Assembly: GCA_004555245.1 (NCBI GenBank)
Contig: SFIS01000010.1
Location: 1 to 45,600, forward strand
DNA length: 45,600 nt
From: Bacteroidales bacterium
GTDB taxonomy: Bacteria > Bacteroidota > Bacteroidia > Bacteroidales > Bacteroidaceae
Direction: 5' to 3'
The position numbers and the translations under genes are program-made. How positions within the stretch are numbered: the stretch's first letter is position 1; every line of letters begins with the position of its first letter. The notes beneath the pieces were generated by a model that was not told the DNA's origin, searched no databases, and saw nothing but the letters and a program-made list of their open reading frames with translations. Of the stretch, positions 26,543 through 34,393 are shown piece by piece.

Positions 26543-26806
26543 ATGTCGAAGATTTGTATGATTACGGGAAAGAAAGCCATGGTAGGCAACAACGTTTCCC
26601 ACTCAAAGCACCGTACAAAGCGGACCTTTGATGTCAATCTTTTTAACAAGAAGTTCTACTATGTAGAAGAGCAGTGCTGGATAAGCCTGAAAATCAGTGC
26701 AGCTGGTCTGCGTCTTATCAACAAACTTGGTCTTGACGCAGCCCTGAAGCAGGCTGTTGCTAAAGGTCATGTTGATTGGAAGGATATTAAAGTTATAGGA
26801 GAATAA
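26543..26806 (+). CDS. rpmB: Large-subunit ribosomal protein bL28
   Basis: 87-aa bL28. It starts MSKICMITGKKAMVGNNVSHSKH, as in the family, and has the RTKRTFDVNLFNKKFY strand region. Length fits the Bacteroidetes form. The bL33 gene follows after 5 nt, an arrangement conserved in many bacteria. There is no CXXC zinc pair, so this is a zinc-independent form. Confidence 0.97.
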   Translation: MSKICMITGKKAMVGNNVSHSKHRTKRTFDVNLFNKKFYYVEEQCWISLKISAAGLRLINKLGLDAALKQAVAKGHVDWKDIKVIGE

Positions 26807-26811
26807 TAAAA

Positions 26812-27000
26812 ATGGCAAAGAAAGCAAAAGGTAATAGAGTACAGGTTATTCTCGAATGCACTGAGATGAAGGATAGCGGTCAGCCGGGTACAAGCCGTTA
26901 CATCACTGTCAAGAACCGCAAGAATACTCCGGAGCGTCTGGAACTTAAGAAATACAACCCTATTCTTAAGCGTATGACTGTTCACAAGGAGATAAAGTAA
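26812..27000 (+). CDS. rpmG: Large-subunit ribosomal protein bL33
   Basis: 62-aa bL33 with the core VQVILECTEMK...GTSRYITVKNRKNTPERLELKKYNP. The cysteine pairs of zinc-binding bL33 are missing, so it is the zinc-free form. It is translated together with bL28. Confidence 0.97.
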   Translation: MAKKAKGNRVQVILECTEMKDSGQPGTSRYITVKNRKNTPERLELKKYNPILKRMTVHKEIK

Positions 27001-27169
27001 TAAAACTGATTCTTGCTTTTCTCTCAGTTTGACCTCTGAGAAACGATGGCCGGCACAAATTGTATAATCATCTTGTGCCAAAGGCATTAGCCGACGAGGT
27101 CAGTGTTAGTCCACTATTGTTTAATCAAGTGGTGTGAAGCATTTCACCCCGCCTAATTTGTAAGAAAAG
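27001..27169 (+). other. Structured spacer between bL33 and the DUF4295 gene
   Basis: A 169-nt spacer with three short inverted repeats: CTCAG/CTGAG near 27023-27040, GGCACAA/TTGTGCC at 27052-27079 and GGTGTGAA/TTTCACC near 27131-27149. No T-run follows the first two. It could be an autoregulatory leader or processing site. Confidence 0.4.
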
Positions 27170-27325
27170 ATGGCAAAAAAAACCGTTGCTACCCTCCAAG
27201 ATGGTAAAAAGGATGGTCGCGCTTATACAAAGGTTATCAAAATGGTGAAGAGCCCAAAAACCGGTGCTTATATTTTCGATGAGCAGATGGTTCCTAACGA
27301 GGCTGTTAAAGATTTCTTTAAATAA
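27170..27325 (+). CDS. DUF4295 ribosome-associated small protein (bL38-type)
   Basis: 51-aa basic protein beginning MAKKTVATLQDGKKDGRAY and ending MVPNEAVKDFFK. It matches DUF4295, a Bacteroidetes-only family encoded after rpmB-rpmG. My recollection is that this family was found as a structural protein of the Bacteroidia large subunit and named bL38; treat that name as less certain than the family. Its 24% Lys/Arg content and location support a ribosomal role. Confidence 0.9.
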   Translation: MAKKTVATLQDGKKDGRAYTKVIKMVKSPKTGAYIFDEQMVPNEAVKDFFK

Positions 27326-27394
27326 ATCTTTCTACTATAGAAAAAGATTTTTTTTATAGATGTTCTTTCACCGTAATTTCTGAAAAGATACTTC

Positions 27395-27441
27395 AGTCCG
27401 CACAAAGCACTGCTCTGTCAGTACGTTGTGCGGACTTTTTG
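27395..27441 (+). terminator. Terminator after the DUF4295 gene
   Basis: A perfect 11-bp stem (27395-27405 with 27426-27436), then a five-T run. Confidence 0.9.
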
Positions 27442-27492
27442 ATACTTAGCAGCCTGAAAACACGTTCGTAAAACAAGCATACATTTTTTTCT

Positions 27493-28452
27493 ATGGGAAT
27501 ATTCAGTATATTTAAGAAGAAAGAAACGCTCGACAAGGGATTGGAGAAGACAAAAGCGAGTGTCTTTGACAAGATAACACGTGCCATCGCCGGCAAAAGC
27601 ACAGTTGACGATGACGTGCTCGACAACCTTGAGGAAGTCCTCATAACGAGTGATGTAGGTGTGGATACCACGCTGAAGATAATCGACCGCATCCAGACGC
27701 GTGTAGCCCGCGACAAGTATGTCTCTTCGTCAGAGCTGAACAGGATTCTGAAGGAGGAGATTGTCGCTTTGCTTGAAGAGAACAACACAACAGACCTCGA
27801 CGACTGGAATCTCCCTTCAGACCATCGTCCGTATGTCATCCTTGTAGTAGGTGTGAACGGTGTGGGAAAGACCACGACAATCGGGAAGCTCGCCTATCAG
27901 TTCAAGGCTGCAGGGAAGAAAGTGTATCTCGGTGCAGCCGACACTTTCCGTGCAGCAGCAGTAGAGCAGATTGTGATATGGGGTGAAAGGGTAGGGGTGC
28001 CTGTAGTGAAACAGCAGATGGGGTCAGACCCTGCTTCTGTGGCATACGACACCATTGCTTCTGCAAAGGCAAACAATGCTGACGTAGTCATCATCGACAC
28101 GGCGGGAAGATTGCATAACAAAGTCGGACTGATGAATGAGTTGAAGAAGATAAAGGACGTGATGAAGAAAGTGGAGCCAACTGCACCTGACGAGGTGTTG
28201 CTTGTTCTTGACGGCTCTACAGGACAGAACGCCTTTGAACAGGCTAAGCAGTTCGCTTCTGTCACCCAGATATCGTCGCTTGCCGTGACAAAACTCGATG
28301 GTACCGCAAAAGGAGGAGTGGTGATTGGTATCTCCGACCAGCTGAAAGTGCCGGTGAAATACATAGGTTTAGGCGAACATGCGGAAGATCTGCAGGTCTT
28401 CAACAGGAAAGAGTTTGTCAACTCCATTTTCGGAACAGACATAAAGGCGTAA
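27493..28452 (+). CDS. ftsY: Signal recognition particle receptor FtsY
   Basis: 319-aa SRP GTPase that docks SRP-ribosome complexes at the inner membrane. It has a short N-domain with a basic amphipathic start (MGIFSIFKKKE), then the G-domain: GVNGVGKTTTIGK (G1), GAADTFRAAA (insertion box), DTAGR (G3), TKLDGTAKGG (G4) and the C-terminal GLGEHAEDLQVF. The long acidic A-domain of enterobacteria is absent, as is common in this phylum. The SRP RNA gene is in the same window at 37.3 kb. The rimO gene follows after 24 nt. Confidence 0.97.
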   Translation: MGIFSIFKKKETLDKGLEKTKASVFDKITRAIAGKSTVDDDVLDNLEEVLITSDVGVDTTLKIIDRIQTRVARDKYVSSSELNRILKEEIVALLEENNTTDLDDWNLPSDHRPYVILVVGVNGVGKTTTIGKLAYQFKAAGKKVYLGAADTFRAAAVEQIVIWGERVGVPVVKQQMGSDPASVAYDTIASAKANNADVVIIDTAGRLHNKVGLMNELKKIKDVMKKVEPTAPDEVLLVLDGSTGQNAFEQAKQFASVTQISSLAVTKLDGTAKGGVVIGISDQLKVPVKYIGLGEHAEDLQVFNRKEFVNSIFGTDIKA

Positions 28453-28476
28453 AGTAAGAATTGTGCACAACGACAT

Positions 28477-29787
28477 ATGAGAAAGAACCGTATTGACATA
28501 ATCACCATGGGGTGCTCTAAGAATCTTGTCGATAGCGAGGCATTGATGCGTCTGCTTGCCAAGAAAGGATATAGTGTGAAGCATGACAGCGATTCTCCTA
28601 ACGGCGAGTATGTCGTGGTGAACACTTGCGGATTCATAGGAGACGCAAAGGAGGAGAGCATCAACATGATTCTGGAGCTTGCGGAGGCAAAGAAACGGGG
28701 AGTGATAGGTTCGCTTGTCGTCATGGGATGCCTTTCAGAACGTTACTTGGCTGAGTTGGAAGCGGCAATACCAGAGGTAGATAAATACTATGGCAAGTTC
28801 GACTTCAAGAGGTTTGCTGCCGATTTGCCTGATGTTGCGCCACCTAACGGTGAATGTATGAAGACCATTCCTCTCACTGCGACACCAAAGCATTATGCGT
28901 ATCTGAAAATCTCTGAGGGGTGTGACCGCAGATGTGCATATTGTGCAATACCGCTGATAACGGGAAAGCATGTCAGCCGTCCGATGGAAGAGATTCTGGA
29001 AGAGGTGAGAATGCTCGTTGAGTATGGTGTCAAAGAGTTTAATGTCATTGCTCAGGAACTGACGTATTATGGCTTGGACTTATATGGGAAACGTACTATA
29101 GCACAGTTAGTTGACGAGATTTCGCAAATAAAAGGTGTGAAATGGATTCGCTTGCATTATGCTTATCCCAATCAGTTCCCGATGGAGTTGCTCGATGTTA
29201 TGAGGCGTCGAAAGAATGTATGTAAATATTTGGATATTGCCTTGCAGCATATCTCTGACAATGTTTTGGACAGAATGTTGCGACATACGACGAAAGAGGA
29301 GACTATGAAGGTCATAAGAGCGATACGCGAGAAGGTGCCGGGGATACATCTGCGTACAACATTGATGGTCGGTTTTCCCGGTGAGACAGAAGAGGACTTC
29401 AACGAGTTGCTTTCTTTTGTCAAGGAGGTGCGTTTTGAGCGCATGGGCGCATTTGCCTACTCTGAAGAAGAAGGGACTTACAGTGCGCGGAAATACAAGG
29501 ACGATGTACCAGAAGATGTGAAACAACGGCGCCTCGACAAACTGATGAGGGTGCAGCAACGTATCGCAGCGGAGATAGCCGATGAGAAAATAGGGAAGAC
29601 GATGAAGGTAATGGTTGACAGAAAGGAGGGCGACTATTATATCGCCCGTTCGGAGTTCTCGTCGCCTGAGGTTGACCCTGAGGTTTTGATACCCACTTCC
29701 AGCACTCAGCTTAGGAAGGGCTGTTTTTATGATGTGCGAATCACTGCTGCAGAGGAGTTTGATCTATATGCTGAGATTGCGGACTGA
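28477..29787 (+). CDS. rimO: Ribosomal protein uS12 methylthiotransferase RimO
   Basis: 436-aa radical-SAM enzyme that methylthiolates an aspartate of uS12. The N-terminal UPF0004 domain carries the auxiliary-cluster cysteines (MGCSKN, NTCGFI, MGCLSE). The radical-SAM CxxxCxxC is at Cys149, Cys153 and Cys156 (CDRRCAYCAIP). A TRAM domain forms the last 65 residues. Length is typical. It probably shares a transcript with ftsY. Confidence 0.96.
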   Translation: MRKNRIDIITMGCSKNLVDSEALMRLLAKKGYSVKHDSDSPNGEYVVVNTCGFIGDAKEESINMILELAEAKKRGVIGSLVVMGCLSERYLAELEAAIPEVDKYYGKFDFKRFAADLPDVAPPNGECMKTIPLTATPKHYAYLKISEGCDRRCAYCAIPLITGKHVSRPMEEILEEVRMLVEYGVKEFNVIAQELTYYGLDLYGKRTIAQLVDEISQIKGVKWIRLHYAYPNQFPMELLDVMRRRKNVCKYLDIALQHISDNVLDRMLRHTTKEETMKVIRAIREKVPGIHLRTTLMVGFPGETEEDFNELLSFVKEVRFERMGAFAYSEEEGTYSARKYKDDVPEDVKQRRLDKLMRVQQRIAAEIADEKIGKTMKVMVDRKEGDYYIARSEFSSPEVDPEVLIPTSSTQLRKGCFYDVRITAAEEFDLYAEIAD

Positions 29788-29868
29788 AAGAATGTCCCCT
29801 GGGCAAGGACTGTGATGCCAAGGAAAGCGAGGTTGAGAAGTATTGTATAATCATTTTATAGAATAAAG

Positions 29869-30156
29869 TTGAACAATAAAGAATTCATATCAGCACTATC
29901 GAAGCGTACTGACCTGAACAAAGAACAGACGCAGAAGTTGGTCAATGAGGTTGTTGCAGCAATGTCGGACATCTTTGACGATGGCGACAATGTTACGATA
30001 GCCAACTTCGGTACGTTTGAACCAAAGAAACGTATGGAAAGAGTTATAGTCAACCCAGCTTCAGGACAGCGTATGTTGGTTCCTCCAAAAATTGTTCTTG
30101 CCTTTAAGCCTGCTGCGCAGGTGAGATACAACATAAAGAAAGGAGGTACAGAATGA
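29869..30156 (+). CDS. HU-family DNA-binding protein
   Basis: 95-aa HU/IHF-fold protein with NKEFISALSKRTDLNKEQTQKLVNEVV as the dimer helices and the beta-arm region GTFEPKKRMERVIVNPASGQRMLVP. The start is a TTG at 29869, because the frame has a stop 18 nt upstream and no ATG, so a rare start codon seems to be used. The stop overlaps the next start (ATGA at 30153-30156), which indicates coupled translation with the HU-LysM fusion. Confidence 0.93.
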   Translation: MNNKEFISALSKRTDLNKEQTQKLVNEVVAAMSDIFDDGDNVTIANFGTFEPKKRMERVIVNPASGQRMLVPPKIVLAFKPAAQVRYNIKKGGTE

Positions 30157-31547
30157 GTACGTTGAAGGACCTGGCGCGCATCATGGCAGAGCGCAATGAT
30201 ATGCAGCGGACCGAATCGGAGCAGTTTGTCATTACGATGTTCGATGTTCTGAAAGAAGCACTTGCAGAAGAGGGGCAGGTAAAGATAAAAGGTTTGGGGA
30301 CGTTCAAGGTTCAGACAATGAAGGAGCGTGCCAGTGTCAATATCAATACTGGCGAGAAGGTCATTATTGACTCGCATGAGCGTGTCACATTCACGCCAGA
30401 CACTTCAATGCGCGATTCTGTGAACAAGCCTTTCGCTCATTTCGACACTGTAGTATTGAACGAGGGTGTGTTCTTTGACGATATTGATGCTGAAAACGAC
30501 AAGACATCGCCTGAGTCTGTTGTGCAAGAGGCAGAGAAGACTTTTGTTGAGAAAAAGGAGACAACTCCTTTACCAGTAGAACCATCATCTGCCGCCGTTG
30601 ATGTTGAGGAGCACATTCCTGAAACAGACATACCCCAAGATATTCATGATGCTTTCATGACAATCCATAGTGTCAGTGAAGAAACGGACGTCATGGCAGG
30701 CTTGAACGTGACGGAAAAAACTAAAGACACGGAGGTTATTGAGGAAACTAAAGACACGGAGGTTAATGAAGAAACTACAGACACGGAAGTTGATGAAGAA
30801 ACAGAAAAACCGTACCTCACAGTTGATATAGAAGATACGAAAGATACAGACGTTTCTGACATTTCTGGTGTAACAGTCACTTCTGACGATGAGCCGAATA
30901 ACAACGATTCTGAAACAAACGACCAAAACAATATTGAGGAAACTATGGAAAACCTTGATCCAAGCAAAACGAACGATAACACCACCGCAACGATAGTGTG
31001 TGTTGTGTTATGTGTCCTATCGCTTTTTGTCGGTTTTGTGCTGGGACGAGCCACATCAGATATTATGTGGGAAGACGTGAAGTCATATTTCGTCAAAGAC
31101 GAGAAACCTGTGAAAGTCAAAGTGGTTTATAAGCGTCTGCCGCTTCCCGCAGATACAGCGTCTGTGGCAGATAAAGAACAGCAGGACAAAGCCACCAAAG
31201 ACAAGAAGGATATGAAAACGAAGCAGAAAGGGATTCCGAGCGACATCCCATCGTCTCCAATATCCACTAAGTCTTCAGAGCAAAAGAGCGCTACAACAAA
31301 GCCGGCGGAAACAAAAGCTTCTTTGCCAAGTTATGACAAAGACCCTCGAGTGCGTACTGGCGCCTATGCTATCGTAGGTGTTCAACAGACGGTGACAGTA
31401 GCAAAAGGACAGACGCTTGCGTCTATCTCAAAGGCTTATCTCGGTCCGGGAATGGAATGCTACGTCGAAGCATTGAACGGAGTGAGGGAAGTAAAAGAAG
31501 GACAGAAAATCAAAATCCCCGAGTTGAAATTGAAGAAAAAGAAATAA
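30153..31547 (+). CDS. HU domain - transmembrane - LysM fusion protein
   Basis: 464-aa protein with an unusual architecture. Residues 1-90 form an HU-like domain (KGLGTFKVQTMKERASVNINTGEKVII). Residues 100-275 are an acidic, disordered linker with three 9-residue repeats (TKDTEV[I/N/D]EE, residues 190-216). Residues 279-299 form one strongly hydrophobic helix (TATIVCVVLCVLSLFVGFVLG). Residues 305-405 are a Lys/Ser/Thr-rich segment, and residues 408-457 form a LysM-like domain (VTVAKGQTLASISKAYLG...VREVKEGQKIKIPEL). Topology inferred: N-terminus in the cytoplasm, LysM in the periplasm. It is encoded directly after a single-domain HU with overlapping stop/start. Either domain could have lost its ancestral binding. 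Confidence 0.85.
   Translation: MSTLKDLARIMAERNDMQRTESEQFVITMFDVLKEALAEEGQVKIKGLGTFKVQTMKERASVNINTGEKVIIDSHERVTFTPDTSMRDSVNKPFAHFDTVVLNEGVFFDDIDAENDKTSPESVVQEAEKTFVEKKETTPLPVEPSSAAVDVEEHIPETDIPQDIHDAFMTIHSVSEETDVMAGLNVTEKTKDTEVIEETKDTEVNEETTDTEVDEETEKPYLTVDIEDTKDTDVSDISGVTVTSDDEPNNNDSETNDQNNIEETMENLDPSKTNDNTTATIVCVVLCVLSLFVGFVLGRATSDIMWEDVKSYFVKDEKPVKVKVVYKRLPLPADTASVADKEQQDKATKDKKDMKTKQKGIPSDIPSSPISTKSSEQKSATTKPAETKASLPSYDKDPRVRTGAYAIVGVQQTVTVAKGQTLASISKAYLGPGMECYVEALNGVREVKEGQKIKIPELKLKKKK
30720..30800 (+). repeat. 27-bp tandem repeat inside the HU-LysM gene
   Basis: Three direct in-frame units encode TKDTEVIEE, TKDTEVNEE and TTDTEVDEE. Copy number could vary by slippage and change linker length. 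Confidence 0.85.
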
Positions 31548-31556
31548 GGCTCTGAT

Positions 31557-32588
31557 ATGCAAACTAATAAGGTGTTGCTGATATACACTGGTGGTACTAT
31601 CGGTATGGGGCGAAATCTGAAGACCGGGACATTGGAGCCGCTCGATTTCAACAATCTTCTGAAGGTGCTTCCGGAATTCAAACAGATAGAGACAGTCGTT
31701 GATGTCTATCCTTTCGCGTCGCCTATCGATTCGAGTGACGTGACGCCACATCACTGGGCTGTGATGACACGTATTATAGCCGACAACTACGTTAACTATG
31801 ACGGTTTTGTAGTATTGCACGGCACAGACACCATGGCATATACCGCATCAGCACTCTCTTTCATGCTCAGCAATCTGACGAAACCAGTCATACTGACCGG
31901 TTCGCAGCTTCCAATAGGTCAGTTGCGTACAGACGGCAAGGAGAATCTGCTTACAAGCATAGAGCTTGCAGGCCTTTATTCCGAGGAAGGACATGCTATG
32001 GTGCCAGAGGTGTCTATCTATTTCAACGGGCATCTTCTGCGAGGGAACCGTTCGACAAAGTGTTCTGCAGACGAGTTCTTTGCCTTCGAGAGTTTCAACT
32101 ATCCTCATCTGTGTGATGCTGGAGTGGAGTTTGACTTTCACGAACATCATATTCTGACGCCAGACTTCTCCAAGTCGATGATTCCGCATTTCGCTATGGA
32201 CAGCCATGTTGTAGTTTTCTCCCTCTTTCCCGGCATAAGCGAAGCTGTTGTGCGTCATGTGCTCGCCATTCCCGGTCTGCGGGGCATTGTGATGCGTACA
32301 TTCGGAAGCGGCAACGCACCTCAGCAACCTTGGCTGTTGCGTCTGTTGGGCGAAGCGACAAGCCGCGGCATTGTGATAGTAAACGTCAGCCAATGCGAAT
32401 CGGGAGCGGTGGCGATGAACCGTTATGATACAGGCTATTTCCTTCAGAAGGCAGGTGTGCTGTCTGGTTACGATATCACAGTAGAGGCAGCCACGACAAA
32501 ACTTATGCATCTGCTGGCACATTATTCTGACACGAATGCAGTGCGTACGCAGATAGCGAAAAACATTGCTGGCGAGATGACCGTCTGA
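31557..32588 (+). CDS. ansA: Type I L-asparaginase
   Basis: 343-aa cytoplasmic asparaginase hydrolysing L-asparagine to aspartate and ammonia. The two active-site threonines sit in TGGTIGMG (residues 11-18) and HGTDTMAYTA. TGSQLPIGQLRTDGKEN and the C-terminal GIVIVNVSQCESGAV also match type I enzymes. No signal peptide is present. It starts 10 nt after the HU-LysM gene, so it may share a transcript, with no obvious functional link. Confidence 0.93.
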   Translation: MQTNKVLLIYTGGTIGMGRNLKTGTLEPLDFNNLLKVLPEFKQIETVVDVYPFASPIDSSDVTPHHWAVMTRIIADNYVNYDGFVVLHGTDTMAYTASALSFMLSNLTKPVILTGSQLPIGQLRTDGKENLLTSIELAGLYSEEGHAMVPEVSIYFNGHLLRGNRSTKCSADEFFAFESFNYPHLCDAGVEFDFHEHHILTPDFSKSMIPHFAMDSHVVVFSLFPGISEAVVRHVLAIPGLRGIVMRTFGSGNAPQQPWLLRLLGEATSRGIVIVNVSQCESGAVAMNRYDTGYFLQKAGVLSGYDITVEAATTKLMHLLAHYSDTNAVRTQIAKNIAGEMTV

Positions 32589-32614
32589 CATGAAAAACAG
32601 CATACAGCAAAGAG

Positions 32615-32641
32615 AGCTCTCTTCACTGAGGGCTTTTTTTC
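32615..32641 (+). terminator. Terminator after the asparaginase gene
   Basis: A 7-bp stem (32615-32621 with 32628-32634, one G-T pair), a 6-nt loop and a run of seven to eight T. Confidence 0.8.
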
Positions 32642-32709
32642 TTTTAAAGGATAGTGAAGAGAAAGTTGTTTTGTACAATGCTTTTCGTCTTTTGTTAATT
32701 CTTTGTAAA

Positions 32710-32744
32710 TTGTTTTTCCATTCAAAACTTTTTTACTACTTTTG
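32710..32744 (+). promoter_or_regulatory. Putative promoter of uxaC
   Basis: TACTTTTG followed by CA at 32737-32744 is a good -7 element. The nearest TTG (32710-32712) has a 24-nt spacing, longer than usual. The leader to uxaC is about 130 nt and contains the small hairpin TTGACC-TAC-GGTCAA at 32799-32813. Confidence 0.55.
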
Positions 32745-32880
32745 CATTAGTCAAAGTGTATAATGCAGAGACATAGCTTGGAAAGTAAGATGTAAGTATT
32801 GACCTACGGTCAAATAACTCTTTGAAAACAAACAAAAAACTCATAACAAATCAAACTAAACATAAACCTTAAAGACAATT

Positions 32881-34296
32881 ATGAAAAAATTCAACGACAA
32901 AGACTTTCTTCTTGAAACGAAGACCGCGCAGGATTTGTATCACAATCATGCGTCAAAGATGCCCATCATTGACTATCACTGCCACCTCATCCCAAAAATG
33001 GTAGCGGAGAACAAGCGCTTTGATTCAATCGCACAGATATGGCTCATGGGCGACCACTACAAGTGGCGCGCAATGCGTTCAAACGGCATCAACGAACGTT
33101 TCTGCACCGGTTCCGACACTACAGACTGGGAGAAGTTCGAGAAATGGGCAGAGACAGTCCCCTACACCTTCCGCAACCCGCTTTATCACTGGACGCATCT
33201 CGAATTGAAGACCGCTTTCGGTATAGAGGAGACGCTGAACCCTCTCAACGCACGTGCCATCTACGACAAATGTAACGATTTGATAGCCAACGACCCGAAG
33301 TTCACTCCACGCGGACTTATGGAGCACTACAATGTAGAGCTTGTATGTACGACAGACGACCCTATCGACAGTCTTGAATATCACGATGTCGTGGCAGCCG
33401 ACCCGACCTGCAAGACACGCATGATACCTGCATGGCGTCCGGATGCGGCAATGAACATCGAGGCAGCGACATTTGTTGACTATGTGAAGAAACTCGAAGC
33501 TGTTTCTGACACTTCAATAACTACATTCTCCGATATGGTAGCAGCCCTTCAGAAACGTCATGACTTCTTTGCATCAAAAGGCTGCAAACTCTCTGACCAC
33601 GGCATCGAAGAGTTCTATGACGAGCCATACACAGCCCAGGAGATAGACACCATCCTCGGCAAGGCACTTGCCGGCACCACCCCGACTGTCGGAGAGCAGC
33701 GTAAGTATAAACACGCCTTCCTGAAAGAGATGGCTGTTATGGACTATGAAGCAGGCTGGACACAGCAGTTCCACTATGGCGCTATCCGTAACAACAACAC
33801 TTTGATGTTCAACAAACTTGGCGCGGACACAGGTTTCGACTCCATCGGCGAGTTCACCACTGCCAAGGCGATGAGTCATTTCCTTGACGAACTGAATGTC
33901 GAGGGCAAGCTGACAAAGACCATCCTCTATAACCTCAACCCATGTGCCAACGAAGTGATAGCCACCATGCTCGGCAACTTCCAGGACGGTTCTTGCCCTG
34001 GAAAGATACAGTGGGGTTCAGGCTGGTGGTTCCTCGACCAGAAGGATGGCATGGAGAAGCAGATGAACGCACTCTCGGTATTGGGTCTTCTCTCTCGTTT
34101 TGTCGGAATGCTCACCGATTCGCGTTCGTTCCTCTCTTATCCGCGTCATGAATATTTCCGCCGCACATTGTGTAACCTTGTAGGCAACGACATCGAGAAC
34201 GGTCTTATTCCGTTTGAGGGCTATGAGGAGCAGCGCGTGCGCCAGATGATAGAAGACATCTGCTATAACAACGCAAAGAACTATTTCCAGTTCTGA
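32881..34296 (+). CDS. uxaC: Glucuronate isomerase
   Basis: 471-aa amidohydrolase-fold uronate isomerase that converts D-glucuronate to D-fructuronate and D-galacturonate to D-tagaturonate. DYHCHL (metal ligands His33 and His35) lies near the N-terminus. WHYGAIRNNN-type residues appear as QFHYGAIRNNN, followed by the KTILYNLNPCANEV and GSGWWFLDQKDGM blocks. Length is typical. No other uronate genes (uxaA/B, kdgK) are in this window, so it acts as a solitary gene with a long leader and its own terminator. Confidence 0.96.
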   Translation: MKKFNDKDFLLETKTAQDLYHNHASKMPIIDYHCHLIPKMVAENKRFDSIAQIWLMGDHYKWRAMRSNGINERFCTGSDTTDWEKFEKWAETVPYTFRNPLYHWTHLELKTAFGIEETLNPLNARAIYDKCNDLIANDPKFTPRGLMEHYNVELVCTTDDPIDSLEYHDVVAADPTCKTRMIPAWRPDAAMNIEAATFVDYVKKLEAVSDTSITTFSDMVAALQKRHDFFASKGCKLSDHGIEEFYDEPYTAQEIDTILGKALAGTTPTVGEQRKYKHAFLKEMAVMDYEAGWTQQFHYGAIRNNNTLMFNKLGADTGFDSIGEFTTAKAMSHFLDELNVEGKLTKTILYNLNPCANEVIATMLGNFQDGSCPGKIQWGSGWWFLDQKDGMEKQMNALSVLGLLSRFVGMLTDSRSFLSYPRHEYFRRTLCNLVGNDIENGLIPFEGYEEQRVRQMIEDICYNNAKNYFQF

Positions 34297-34312
34297 TTTC
34301 TCTTTTAAAACA

Positions 34313-34371
34313 AATGACGGGCGAACAAGGCTGAAGGTTTCAGACTTGCATGCCCGTCATTTCTCATTTTT
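34313..34371 (+). terminator. Terminator after uxaC
   Basis: Outer 10-bp stem 34313-34322 with 34352-34361. The inner hairpin CTGAA-GGT-TTCAG is at 34331-34343. A T-rich tract follows. Confidence 0.85.
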
Positions 34372-34393
34372 CCCCTTTCCTGTCTGTAAAAAC

